Source: Gemmatimonadota bacterium
GTDB taxonomy: Bacteria > Gemmatimonadota > Gemmatimonadetes > Gemmatimonadales > Gemmatimonadaceae
NCBI GenBank assembly: GCA_028287225.1
Contig: JAQBPZ010000368.1
Span: forward strand, 1 to 22,383
Direction of reading: 5' to 3'
Length of the DNA stretch: 22,383 nt
The notes beneath the pieces were generated by a model that was not told where the DNA came from, did not search any database, and saw nothing but the letters and a program-made list of their open reading frames with translations. The translations under genes and the position numbers were made by a program. Positions 13,669 to 20,766 of this stretch are shown piece by piece (the stretch's first letter is position 1; each line of letters starts with the position of its first letter).

Positions 13669-16600
13669 ATGTTCATCTCGGATTTCGCGATCAGGAAGCC
13701 ACTCATCACCGTCGTGTCGATGGTGGCGCTGGTCGTGTTCGGTGCGTTCGCGCTGTTCAAGCTCAAGACGGACGAGTTCCCGGACGTGGCGCCGCCGTTC
13801 GTGTCGGTCGGCATCCCCTATCCGGGCGCCTCGCCCGACGGCGTGGAGAAGGAGATCCTCGACCCGATCGAGGAGCAGATCTCCAGCATCAGCGGCGTGA
13901 AGCAGGTCACGGGCAAGGCCTATGACGGCTACGGCTTCATCCTCGTGGAGTTCAACTTCGGCAAGGACCTGATGGAGGCCACGCAGGACCTGCGCGACGC
14001 GATCTCGGCGAAGCGGGTGGACCTGCCGGCCGAGATGAAGGAGCCGATCATCAGGAAGATGAACGACACCGACCGGCCGATCGTGTCGCTGGCGCTCACG
14101 AGCACCGTGCTGAGCCAGGCGGAGCTGACGCGTCTCGCCGATCCGTCGATCACGCGCGAGCTGCGCTCCATTCCCGGTGTGGCCGAGGTGGTGGTGAGCG
14201 GGAGCGTGGTGCGCGAGCTGACGGTGGAGCTGGTGCCGGCCAGGATGCAGGCGGCGGGGGTGAGCGTGGGGCAGGTGGTGCAGGCGCTCCAGCTCCAGAA
14301 CCTGGCGGCGCCGGTGGGGCGCGTCACGGGCGCGCTGGACGAGCGCTCGATCCGGCTGCGCGGGCGCCTGGAGAACCCGCAGGAGTTCACGCAGCTCATC
14401 GTGGCCGAGCGCGGGGGGATCCCCACGCGGCTCGGCGACGTGGCGAACGTGCGCGACGGTACCGAGGAGCCGCGCACGCTGGCGCTGTTCGGCAACAAGA
14501 ACGGCGAGCGGGAGGCGGTCGGCATCGACATCAAGAAATCGAAGGGCTACAGCACCACGGACGTGAGCGACAAGGTCCGCGCGCGCATCAAGACGCTCCA
14601 GCCCACGCTCGGCAAGGGCACGCAGCTCGAGCTGGTGAAGGACTCGGGAACGCGGGTGAGCGCGGCGGTGAAGAACGTGGAGGAGGCGCTGCTGGAAGGC
14701 GCCGTCCTCACCGTGCTCGTCGTCTTCCTTTTCCTCAACTCCTGGCGCTCCACGGTGATCACCGGCCTGGCGCTGCCCGTGTCCGTGATGGCGAGCTTCA
14801 TCGCCGTGTGGGTGATGGGCTTCCAGCTGGAGACGATGAGCCTGCTCGGGCTGAGCCTGGCCATCGGAATTTTGATCGACGACGCCATCGTGGTGCGCGA
14901 GAACATCGTGCGGCACGTGGAGATGGGGAAGGACCACTACCTCGCCGCGCAGGAGGGGACCGACGAGATCGGGCTCGCCGTGGCGGCGACGACGTTCTCC
15001 ATCCTGGCCGTGTTCGTGCCGATCGGCTTCATGCCGGGCGTGGGCGGGCAGTGGTTCAAGCCGTTCGCGCTGACGATCGCGTGCTCGGTGTTCGTCTCGC
15101 TGTTCGTCTCGTTCTCGCTCGATCCGATGCTCTCGGCCTACTGGCCCGATCCGCACCTGACCGAGGACCAGAAGCCGTGGATCACCAAGCGGCTCGACAC
15201 GTTCAACAAGTGGTTCGACCGGCAGGCGCATCGCTACCGTGGCGTGATCGCGTGGGCGCTCGACCACCGCGCGGCGATGGTCGCGCTGGCGATCGGCAGC
15301 TTCTTCGCGTCCTTCACGCTGTTCTCGGGGGGCCTCACCGGCCTGCTCGCGGCGCTCGCCGCGCTGGGGCTCATCGTGTGGTCGCTGACCACGAAGCGCC
15401 TGCCACGGGTGGCGAAGCTCGCCGTGACCGCGGTCGGCATCGCCCTCTTCTTCATCCTGCCGAAGCTGGTGCCGTCGGTGCGCACGGTCGGCGTCGGCTT
15501 CTTTCCCGAGGACGACCGCTCCTCGTTCATCATCGCGCTGGAGACGCCGCCCGGCTCCAACATGGAGTATACGCGGCTCAAGGCGCAGGAGGCGGCGCGC
15601 ATCACGCGTGCGCATCCCGAGGTGGAGTACACGTACACCACCCTTGGCGGCGGGTCCACCGGCACGGTGGACGAGGGCAGCATCTACGTCCACACCGTGC
15701 CGAAGGGCGAGCGCAGCATGAGCGTGGAGCAGCTCGCGACCACGCTCCGCGGCGAGATGAACAACGTGGCGGGCGTCACGCTGTCGGTGTTCACCAACGA
15801 CTTCGGCGGCGGCCGCAAGCAGCTGCAGTTCCAGCTCGTCGGCAACGAGATCAAGGCGCTCAACGAGGGCGCGGAACAGGTGATGGCCATCGTGAAGGCG
15901 ACGCCGGGCGCCGTGGACGTGGGGCTCAGCACGAAGGGGCAGAAGCCGGAGCTGAACGTCGACCTCAACCGCGGAGTGGCGGGGGCGATGGGCGTGACGG
16001 TGGGGCAGGTGGCGCAGTCGCTGCGTCCGGCGTTCGCGGGCATCGATGCGGGCGACTGGCAGGATCCCAGCGGGGAGATGCGCAACGTGCAGGTCCGTCT
16101 CGCACCCGAGGCGAGGCGCAACGCCAACGACCTCGGCCAGCTTCCCCTCGTGGTGCAGGGGCCGACGGGCGCCCCGCAGACCATGCCATTGGGCCAGGTG
16201 GCCACGATCACGCAGGGCGTGGGGCCGGCGATCATCGATCACCTGGATCGTGAGCTCGTGGTGTCCGTGCAGGCGAACGTGTCGGGACGCGCGAGCGGCG
16301 ACGTGACCACCGACGTGGAGGCACGGCTCAAGAAGCTGACGCTGCCCCCGGGCGTCCGGCTTCGGCTCGGTGGCGACGCCCAGCAGCAGCAGGAGCTGTT
16401 CGGACAGATCGGCACCGCGCTGGTGATCGCGGTGGGACTGATGTACCTGATCCTGGTGGTGCAGTTCGGCAGCTTCCTCGACCCGCTCGCCATCCTGGTC
16501 TCGCTGCCGCTCTCGCTCATCGGCGTGCTGCTCGCGCTGGCGATCAGCGGATTCACGGTGAACCTGATGTCGCTGATCGGCGTCATCCTGCTGATGGGCA

Positions 16601-16980
16601 TCGTGGCCAAGAACGCGATCCTGCTCATCGACTTCGCGAAGTGGGCCCGCGAGAAGGACGGCATGCCCCTGCGCGAGGCGCTGATCGAGGCCGGCGCGAT
16701 CCGGCTGCGGCCGATCCTGATGACGACGTTCGCGCTGATCGCGGGCATGATCCCGGTGGCGCTGGGCCGCGGCGAGGGCGCGCAGTTCCGCGCGCCGCTC
16801 GGCGTGGCGATCATCGGGGGCGTGCTGACGTCCACGCTGCTCACGCTGCTGGTCATCCCCACCTTCTACGAGGTGATGGACGAGGCGCGGCACTGGCTGT
16901 CGAGGAAGTTCGGCTTCAACCCGCCGATGACGGCGGAGCATCCCATCCCGAAGGGCGCGATTCCCGTGATGGGGGACTGA
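13669..16980 (+). CDS. RND-family (AcrB/HAE1-like) proton-driven efflux pump
   Basis: A 1103-aa inner-membrane transporter, longer than the usual 1,020-1,050. It begins MFISDFAIRKPLITVVSMVAL, standard for TM1. Porter-domain blocks FPDVAPPFVSVGIPYPGASP and EEQISSISGVKQV are present. The proton-relay Asp pair is D404-D405 (GILIDDAIVV), and the partner Lys is K981 (VAKNAILLIDFA). The second-half start is odd: three hydrophobic segments (about 534-554, 556-574, 584-603) stand where one (TM7) is expected, accounting for the extra length. The C-terminal TM8-TM12 set is normal. It works with the adaptor and TolC-like proteins encoded upstream. The substrate is not predictable. Confidence 0.94.
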   Translation: MFISDFAIRKPLITVVSMVALVVFGAFALFKLKTDEFPDVAPPFVSVGIPYPGASPDGVEKEILDPIEEQISSISGVKQVTGKAYDGYGFILVEFNFGKDLMEATQDLRDAISAKRVDLPAEMKEPIIRKMNDTDRPIVSLALTSTVLSQAELTRLADPSITRELRSIPGVAEVVVSGSVVRELTVELVPARMQAAGVSVGQVVQALQLQNLAAPVGRVTGALDERSIRLRGRLENPQEFTQLIVAERGGIPTRLGDVANVRDGTEEPRTLALFGNKNGEREAVGIDIKKSKGYSTTDVSDKVRARIKTLQPTLGKGTQLELVKDSGTRVSAAVKNVEEALLEGAVLTVLVVFLFLNSWRSTVITGLALPVSVMASFIAVWVMGFQLETMSLLGLSLAIGILIDDAIVVRENIVRHVEMGKDHYLAAQEGTDEIGLAVAATTFSILAVFVPIGFMPGVGGQWFKPFALTIACSVFVSLFVSFSLDPMLSAYWPDPHLTEDQKPWITKRLDTFNKWFDRQAHRYRGVIAWALDHRAAMVALAIGSFFASFTLFSGGLTGLLAALAALGLIVWSLTTKRLPRVAKLAVTAVGIALFFILPKLVPSVRTVGVGFFPEDDRSSFIIALETPPGSNMEYTRLKAQEAARITRAHPEVEYTYTTLGGGSTGTVDEGSIYVHTVPKGERSMSVEQLATTLRGEMNNVAGVTLSVFTNDFGGGRKQLQFQLVGNEIKALNEGAEQVMAIVKATPGAVDVGLSTKGQKPELNVDLNRGVAGAMGVTVGQVAQSLRPAFAGIDAGDWQDPSGEMRNVQVRLAPEARRNANDLGQLPLVVQGPTGAPQTMPLGQVATITQGVGPAIIDHLDRELVVSVQANVSGRASGDVTTDVEARLKKLTLPPGVRLRLGGDAQQQQELFGQIGTALVIAVGLMYLILVVQFGSFLDPLAILVSLPLSLIGVLLALAISGFTVNLMSLIGVILLMGIVAKNAILLIDFAKWAREKDGMPLREALIEAGAIRLRPILMTTFALIAGMIPVALGRGEGAQFRAPLGVAIIGGVLTSTLLTLLVIPTFYEVMDEARHWLSRKFGFNPPMTAEHPIPKGAIPVMGD

Positions 16981-16981
16981 G

Positions 16982-17248
16982 ATGGCGAACGTGACGCCGA
17001 ACCCGGAAGTCGATGCGCGCCGCGCGCAGCTGCGCGCGGCGACACTGCGCCTCGCGATCGGCGTGGTGGCGGTGCACGGCGTCGCGCTGGCGGTGTATTA
17101 CGGATTCGACATCGGGCACCGGCCGGACCGCACCCGCACGATCTTCGTCGCAATCTGGACCTTCGCGACGGCCATCACCGTGGCGTTCCTGCTGAAGCGC
17201 GTACGACAGGCGCGGCTGGTGACGCGGGTGGTGCGGAAGCGGGATTAG
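16982..17248 (+). CDS. Small two-helix membrane protein at the end of the pump operon
   Basis: An 88-aa protein starting one base after the pump's stop. A charged N-terminus is followed by TM1 (about 22-41, LRLAIGVVAVHGVALAVYYG), a short loop with HRPDRTRT, TM2 (about 53-71, TIFVAIWTFATAITVAFLL) and a strongly basic tail (KRVRQARLVTRVVRKRD). I do not recognise the family. Spacing implies translation with the pump, so an accessory subunit in the style of small RND-associated proteins is possible but unproven. Its stop codon TAG lies inside the first GATTAGG heptamer of the downstream repeat, so the natural C-terminus may have been changed by insertion of that repeat. Confidence 0.7.
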   Translation: MANVTPNPEVDARRAQLRAATLRLAIGVVAVHGVALAVYYGFDIGHRPDRTRTIFVAIWTFATAITVAFLLKRVRQARLVTRVVRKRD

Positions 17249-17527
17249 GGATTAGGGATTAGGAACTGCGCGACGCCGCTCGAACTGTCGACTCGCGTGT
17301 CGGCGCCTGGCGTCCCGGGCGGCTGTCATCCCGCAGGAGGGAGCCCCGACGCTTCGCGCGGGGTGAACTCTGCGACCGAGTGTCGGGATCTGCTGTCCTT
17401 GCCCTGATGCTGGCCCGTCCGCAGGGATGGCAGATCCCGACTCGACGCGCTGCGCGCGCTCGTGGGATGACAGGTCTGAGTGGGCAGCCCCGTCAGTTCC
17501 TAATCCCTAATCCCTAATCCCTAATCC
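17242..17527. repeat. 286-bp nested inverted repeat bounded by GATTAGG heptamers
   Basis: The left end has three tandem GATTAGG units (17243-17263) then AACTG. The right end has CAGTT then four CCTAATC units (17499-17526). The terminal 27 bp are perfectly inverted (17242-17268 / 17494-17520). Inside are two further nested pairs: 17323-17332/17464-17473 (10 bp) and 17382-17393/17430-17441 (12 bp), both perfect. The element fills the gap between two convergent genes and ends 4 bases beyond the M23 gene's stop. It contains no open gene. It could form a bidirectional terminator-like stem, or be a MITE-like dispersed repeat. Confidence 0.75.
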
Positions 17528-17531
17528 TTCT

Positions 17532-18332
17532 TCACGGCCTGAGCAGCGGATACGGATTCACCGGCATCCCCTTCCACCATTCGTTCACGTTGGCCGAGCG
17601 TGCCACGGCGAAGTGAAGGTGGGGAACGCCCGCGGGCGCGTTGCCCGTGGTGCCCACGGTGCCGAGCGGCTGTCCGCGGCGCAGGGGCTGGCCGGCGGCG
17701 AGGCCCGGCTGGTACGCATCCAGGTGACCGTACATGAGGATGAAGCGGTTGGTCTCGTCCGCCGCGTAGACCATCAGCCCGCCGGCCTTGCTGTCGAACA
17801 GCTTGAGCACGCGACCGTTCGTGGCCGAGACGACCTGGGTGCCGCGCGTGGCGAGGATGTCGAGCGCCTCATGCCGCCGGGTGCCGCCACGCATCTCGTC
17901 GTAGGTGTCGTGGAGCATTGAGGGCGAGATGCCGGCCACCGGCACCTGCATCGCGTGCCGCAGCATCTCGACGTCGCTGCCGCCCACGGCCGGGATCGCG
18001 GCGGGAGGCACCGGCGCCGGTGGTGCGGTGGCGACGATGGCAGCGATGACGGAATCGGGGATGGCGAGGGCGACCGCCGTGTCGTTCCGCAGCGCCTGGC
18101 GTTCGGCCGCCGACCCCATGCCGCGGATCATCGTGGCGCTGTCGACCCCCACGAGTGGCGGGGTGCGCGGCACCGTCGACGCGGCCGTCGAGTCCACGCG
18201 GCCGGGGGTGACGGCGAGCAGGCCGCTCGAGGTATCGATCTTGGCCCGGGCGGCCAGCGAATCGGCGTCGCGCTCCTTGACCTGCACGCAGCCGACGAGC
18301 GCGAATGCGATCGTGAGTCGAATGAGCTTCAT
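17532..18332 (-). CDS. M23-family (LytM) peptidase lipoprotein
   Basis: A 266-aa protein. A short signal peptide ends in the lipobox ALVGC (Cys15). Residues 20-135 are a low-complexity Ala/Pro/Thr region with helices. The C-terminal LytM domain has all zinc and catalytic residues: H154 and D158 (RRHEALDI), H203 (YGHLD), and H238/H240 (PHLHFAV). Such proteins cut peptidoglycan cross-links or regulate amidases in the envelope. The intact HxxxD and HxH pairs suggest an active enzyme. The gene is last in a run of three minus-strand genes but is separated from the second by a strong hairpin. Confidence 0.9.
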   Translation of the reverse strand: MKLIRLTIAFALVGCVQVKERDADSLAARAKIDTSSGLLAVTPGRVDSTAASTVPRTPPLVGVDSATMIRGMGSAAERQALRNDTAVALAIPDSVIAAIVATAPPAPVPPAAIPAVGGSDVEMLRHAMQVPVAGISPSMLHDTYDEMRGGTRRHEALDILATRGTQVVSATNGRVLKLFDSKAGGLMVYAADETNRFILMYGHLDAYQPGLAAGQPLRRGQPLGTVGTTGNAPAGVPHLHFAVARSANVNEWWKGMPVNPYPLLRP

Positions 18333-18352
18333 GATACAAGATACGGGAGAGA

Positions 18353-18403
18353 CCGGGCGCTCGCTGCGCTCGCCAAGCGCGCGGCGAAGCCGCGAGCGCC
18401 CGG
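18353..18403 (-). terminator. GC-rich hairpin between the hydrolase and M23 genes
   Basis: CCGGGCGCTCGC (18353-18364) pairs perfectly with 18392-18403, and pairing continues imperfectly inward. It lies just after the stop of the minus-strand hydrolase gene. No T-tract follows. It could end or damp transcription from the hydrolase pair into the M23 gene. Confidence 0.5.
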
Positions 18404-18405
18404 CT

Positions 18406-19089
18406 TCAACTTGTCAGCTCGATGAGCACGTCGGCCAGCCGGTAGACGTCCACCTGCTCCATCGGATGCGGCGTCCGCGGCAGCACCATCAGCTCCCCCG
18501 ACGGGAGCTGGCGGAAGGTGGCGGCGGATTCCTCCACGCTCACCGTGCCGTCACGGTCGCCCACCATGATCCGCACGCGGTGGTGGATGCGCGCGAGCTC
18601 GGCCTGGCCGAGCGGCGCACGCTCGCCGAGCGAGGTGATGAACGCCGCGGTGCGCGCGAGCAGCGGTTCCCACCCGGAGGCGACATGACGTTCGGCGAGC
18701 GTCGACGCGAAGGCGGGGACCTTGACCCGGATCACCTCCGGGTCCAGCCGCGCCGCCTCGCGGGCCGCGGTCGCGGGGTCCCAGGCGAAGCGCGTGCCCA
18801 GCGTCGTGATGGTGCTCACCCGCCCCGGATGGGCGAGGGCGAGCGCCAGGCCGACGTAGCCGCCCATGCTGTAGCCGAACACGTCCACCTTCTCCTGGCC
18901 GGAGGAGTCGAGCGCGGCGACGACGTTCTCCACGAACCCGTCCACGCTGAACGGGCGGTCGCGCGACCCCGTGGCGCCGTGTCCCTCGAACTCGATCTGG
19001 TGCACGGGCCGGCGTCGCGACACGAGGGCGGCGAGGGGATCGAGCTGCGCGCGGCTGCCGAGGGCGCCATGCAGGAGGAGCAGGGTCAT
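18406..19089 (-). CDS. Alpha/beta-hydrolase-fold protein (MenH-like)
   Basis: A 227-aa cytoplasmic protein (no signal peptide). The alpha/beta-hydrolase pattern is complete: LLLLHGALGS (3-12) with the oxyanion HG, nucleophile elbow GYSMGG (Ser74), acid GDRDG (Asp178) and His208 (PRTPHPME). Small size, and the early start at MTLLLLHG, resemble MenH or BioH-type hydrolases, but the substrate cannot be assigned and no menaquinone genes adjoin. The gene starts 7 bases after the stop of the upstream MetX-like gene, so both are probably one transcript. The ATG at 19089 leaves almost no residues before the first core strand, normal for this subgroup. Confidence 0.85.
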   Translation of the reverse strand: MTLLLLHGALGSRAQLDPLAALVSRRRPVHQIEFEGHGATGSRDRPFSVDGFVENVVAALDSSGQEKVDVFGYSMGGYVGLALALAHPGRVSTITTLGTRFAWDPATAAREAARLDPEVIRVKVPAFASTLAERHVASGWEPLLARTAAFITSLGERAPLGQAELARIHHRVRIMVGDRDGTVSVEESAATFRQLPSGELMVLPRTPHPMEQVDVYRLADVLIELTS

Positions 19090-19096
19090 GGTGCGG

Positions 19097-20191
19097 TCAG
19101 TGGAGCGGAGGCAGGGGAGCGAGCGCGTGCTCGATGAAGTCGGCGAAGGGAGCCTTCCACAGCGCGGCCACGGTGTGCGAGCCGTGCCCGCGCGTCGCCG
19201 CGCTGATCGGAATCAGCAGGAAGCGGCCGTGCGCGACGCGCGGCATGAGCCGCTCCACGATGCCCAGCTCGGGCGGGTTCACCTGGTCGTCGGCCGAGTT
19301 GATGGCGAGCAGCGGCGCCGTGATGCGCTCGAGCGTCGGCTCGGGGTCGTAGTCCCGCGAGGCGTCGAAGGCGTACAGCATGTCGTTCGCGTCCATCGTG
19401 CGCATCCGCGCGTTCAGGAAGCGGTCGATGGCGCTATCGGCCTGCGCGCGAGTCGGCGCGTCGTGCTGCTGCACGAGCGGCGCGCTCGTCATGACCCACA
19501 GCATCTGCAGGGCGGCCCGCAGCCCGTGCGGCGGGGTGGTGTACTCGCCGCCCTTCCACTCGGGATCCGAGCGGATGTCCTCCATCGCCATGCGGCGCAG
19601 CATCCGGTTGCGGCCGGCGATCTGCGTGGGCGCGCTGGCCAGGGGCACGAGGCCGTCGGCGAAGCCGGGATACCGCGCGCCCCACACCCAGCTGTGCATG
19701 CCGCCCATCGACGTGCCCATGACGAGGCGCAGGTGCGTCACGCCGAGGTGCTCCACGAGCAGCCGGTGCTGGGCATCGACCATGTCGTCATACGTGTAAT
19801 GCGGAAACCGCGCATGCAGCCCCTCGCTGGGCCGGCTCGACTGGCCGTGTCCGATGCCGTCCGGGAGCACGACATAGTACCGTGCGGTGTCCAGGGGCTG
19901 GCCCGGGCCGAACAGCTCGCCGGCAAAGATCGGCGTGGCGAAGTTGGCGCCCGCCCCCGTGGTGCCGTGCAGGATCAGGACGCCGTTCCGCACGACGCCC
20001 GAGGCATCGCGGCGCGGATGGCCGAGCGTGCGGTAGTGGATGCGCAGCGCGGGCAGGGATTCGCCGCTGGCGAAGCGGAAGTCCCGCATGACGAAGTCGC
20101 CCTCCGTGCCGAAGGGACGGGACTGCGCGCCCGCCGCGGTGGCAAGCAGGAGGGCGGCGAGCGCGGTGATGACCGACAGGGAACGGGGCAT
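19097..20191 (-). CDS. Secreted alpha/beta hydrolase related to homoserine O-acetyltransferase (MetX)
   Basis: A 364-aa protein. A signal peptide (MPRSLSVITALAALLLATAAGAQS) directs it to the periplasm; this fixes the start at 20191 although the frame runs further upstream into the blaI promoter. The MetX-type layout is visible: LRIHYRTLG, VLILHGTTGAG (70-80), nucleophile GTSMGGM (Ser161), acid SADDQV (Asp301/302) and RGHGSHT (His336/339). True MetX is cytoplasmic, so export argues for a hydrolase or acyltransferase of different function. It is the first gene of the minus-strand pair, divergent from the BlaI-type gene. Confidence 0.85.
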   Translation of the reverse strand: MPRSLSVITALAALLLATAAGAQSRPFGTEGDFVMRDFRFASGESLPALRIHYRTLGHPRRDASGVVRNGVLILHGTTGAGANFATPIFAGELFGPGQPLDTARYYVVLPDGIGHGQSSRPSEGLHARFPHYTYDDMVDAQHRLLVEHLGVTHLRLVMGTSMGGMHSWVWGARYPGFADGLVPLASAPTQIAGRNRMLRRMAMEDIRSDPEWKGGEYTTPPHGLRAALQMLWVMTSAPLVQQHDAPTRAQADSAIDRFLNARMRTMDANDMLYAFDASRDYDPEPTLERITAPLLAINSADDQVNPPELGIVERLMPRVAHGRFLLIPISAATRGHGSHTVAALWKAPFADFIEHALAPLPPLH

Positions 20192-20298
20192 GGCGGGGCG
20201 CGTGGAACGTGAGGCGTACGACGGCATGGCGGGGGCGGCGACCGACCACCGGAACATAGCCCGCGGGGGGGCGGGGCTTCCAGCGCGCTGTCCGCGTC

Positions 20299-20314
20299 TA
20301 CTACCCGCATAGTT
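20299..20314. promoter_or_regulatory. BlaI-type operator 1
   Basis: TACTA-CCCGCA-TAGTT, one base short of the perfect dyad TACTA-N6-TAGTA. It overlaps the first two bases of the -35 (TTGACA). It resembles site 2 read on the other strand (14 of 16 bases). Confidence 0.65.
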
Positions 20315-20341
20315 GACACGGCCGGCCGGCGGGCATATGCT
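20313..20341 (+). promoter_or_regulatory. Promoter of the blaI-M56 operon
   Basis: A perfect -35 TTGACA (20313-20318), a 17-bp spacer, and -10 TATGCT (20336-20341). The start of transcription is expected near 20348, giving a leader of about 38 bases with a GGCGGAGAGG ribosome-binding region (20370-20379) before ATG 20386. Confidence 0.75.
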
Positions 20342-20356
20342 ACTATGCAGGTAGTA
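20341..20356. promoter_or_regulatory. BlaI-type operator 2
   Basis: TACTA-TGCAGG-TAGTA, a perfect 5-bp dyad with 6-bp spacing. It begins at the last base of the -10 and covers the expected transcription start. Its centre is 42 bp from that of site 1, about four helix turns, so both dimers would face the same side of the DNA. Confidence 0.7.
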
Positions 20357-20385
20357 CATCGATCCCAGGGGCGGAGAGGCACGAC

Positions 20386-20766
20386 ATGGATGCAGCGACG
20401 CTGGGCGACCGGGAGCTGGACGTGATGACCACGCTCTGGCACCGCGGGTCGGGCACGGTGGCCGAGGTGCAGGAGGCGCTCGATGCGCGGCTCGCGTACA
20501 CCACGGTGCTCACGATCCTCCGGAACCTGGAGGCCAAGGGCTTCCTGCGACGCGAGGAGGAGGGGCGGGCGCACCGCTACTTCCCGCGCGTGAAGCAGCG
20601 CGCGGCCCAGAAGCGCGCGCTTCGCCGCCTCATCGACACGATCTTCCTCGGGTCCCCCGAGGCGCTGCTCACCCAGCTCGTGGCGGACCACGACCTCACC
20701 GCCGAGGATCTCACGCGCATCGCCGCGCAGCTCGGCGCGCGCCCGCGCACGGAGGACGGACGATGA
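20386..20766 (+). CDS. BlaI/MecI/CopY-family transcriptional repressor
   Basis: A 126-aa protein with an N-terminal winged helix (about 5-75: LGDRELDVMTTLWHRGSGTVAEVQEAL, AYTTVLTILRNLEAKGFL, wing EEEGRAHRYFP) and a C-terminal dimerisation helix region (80-120), standard for the family. In known systems the repressor is cut or released when the membrane peptidase encoded next to it is activated. It overlaps the M56 gene by 4 bases (ATGA). Two dyad sites flank its promoter, implying autorepression. Because the MetX-like gene is divergent from the same region, site 1 might affect it too. Confidence 0.93.
   Translation: MDAATLGDRELDVMTTLWHRGSGTVAEVQEALDARLAYTTVLTILRNLEAKGFLRREEEGRAHRYFPRVKQRAAQKRALRRLIDTIFLGSPEALLTQLVADHDLTAEDLTRIAAQLGARPRTEDGR

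Noticed and set aside
13402..16941. Very long antisense open frame (1179 codons) opposite the RND pump, and similar long antisense frames at 5929-7899 and 10534-12270
   Set aside because: Third-position GC bias keeps the opposite frames open. Their translations are His/Arg/Ala-rich without domains, and the sense strand encodes clear protein families.
17243..17526. GATTAGG arrays as a true telomere or replicon end
   Set aside because: Both arrays lie inside continuous gene-bearing sequence and contain only three and four units; a dispersed repeat explains them better.
20192..20359. N-terminal extension of the MetX-like frame up to 20359
   Set aside because: It would place the start inside the blaI promoter and operator region and bury the signal peptide; the internal ATG at 20191 begins a standard signal peptide.
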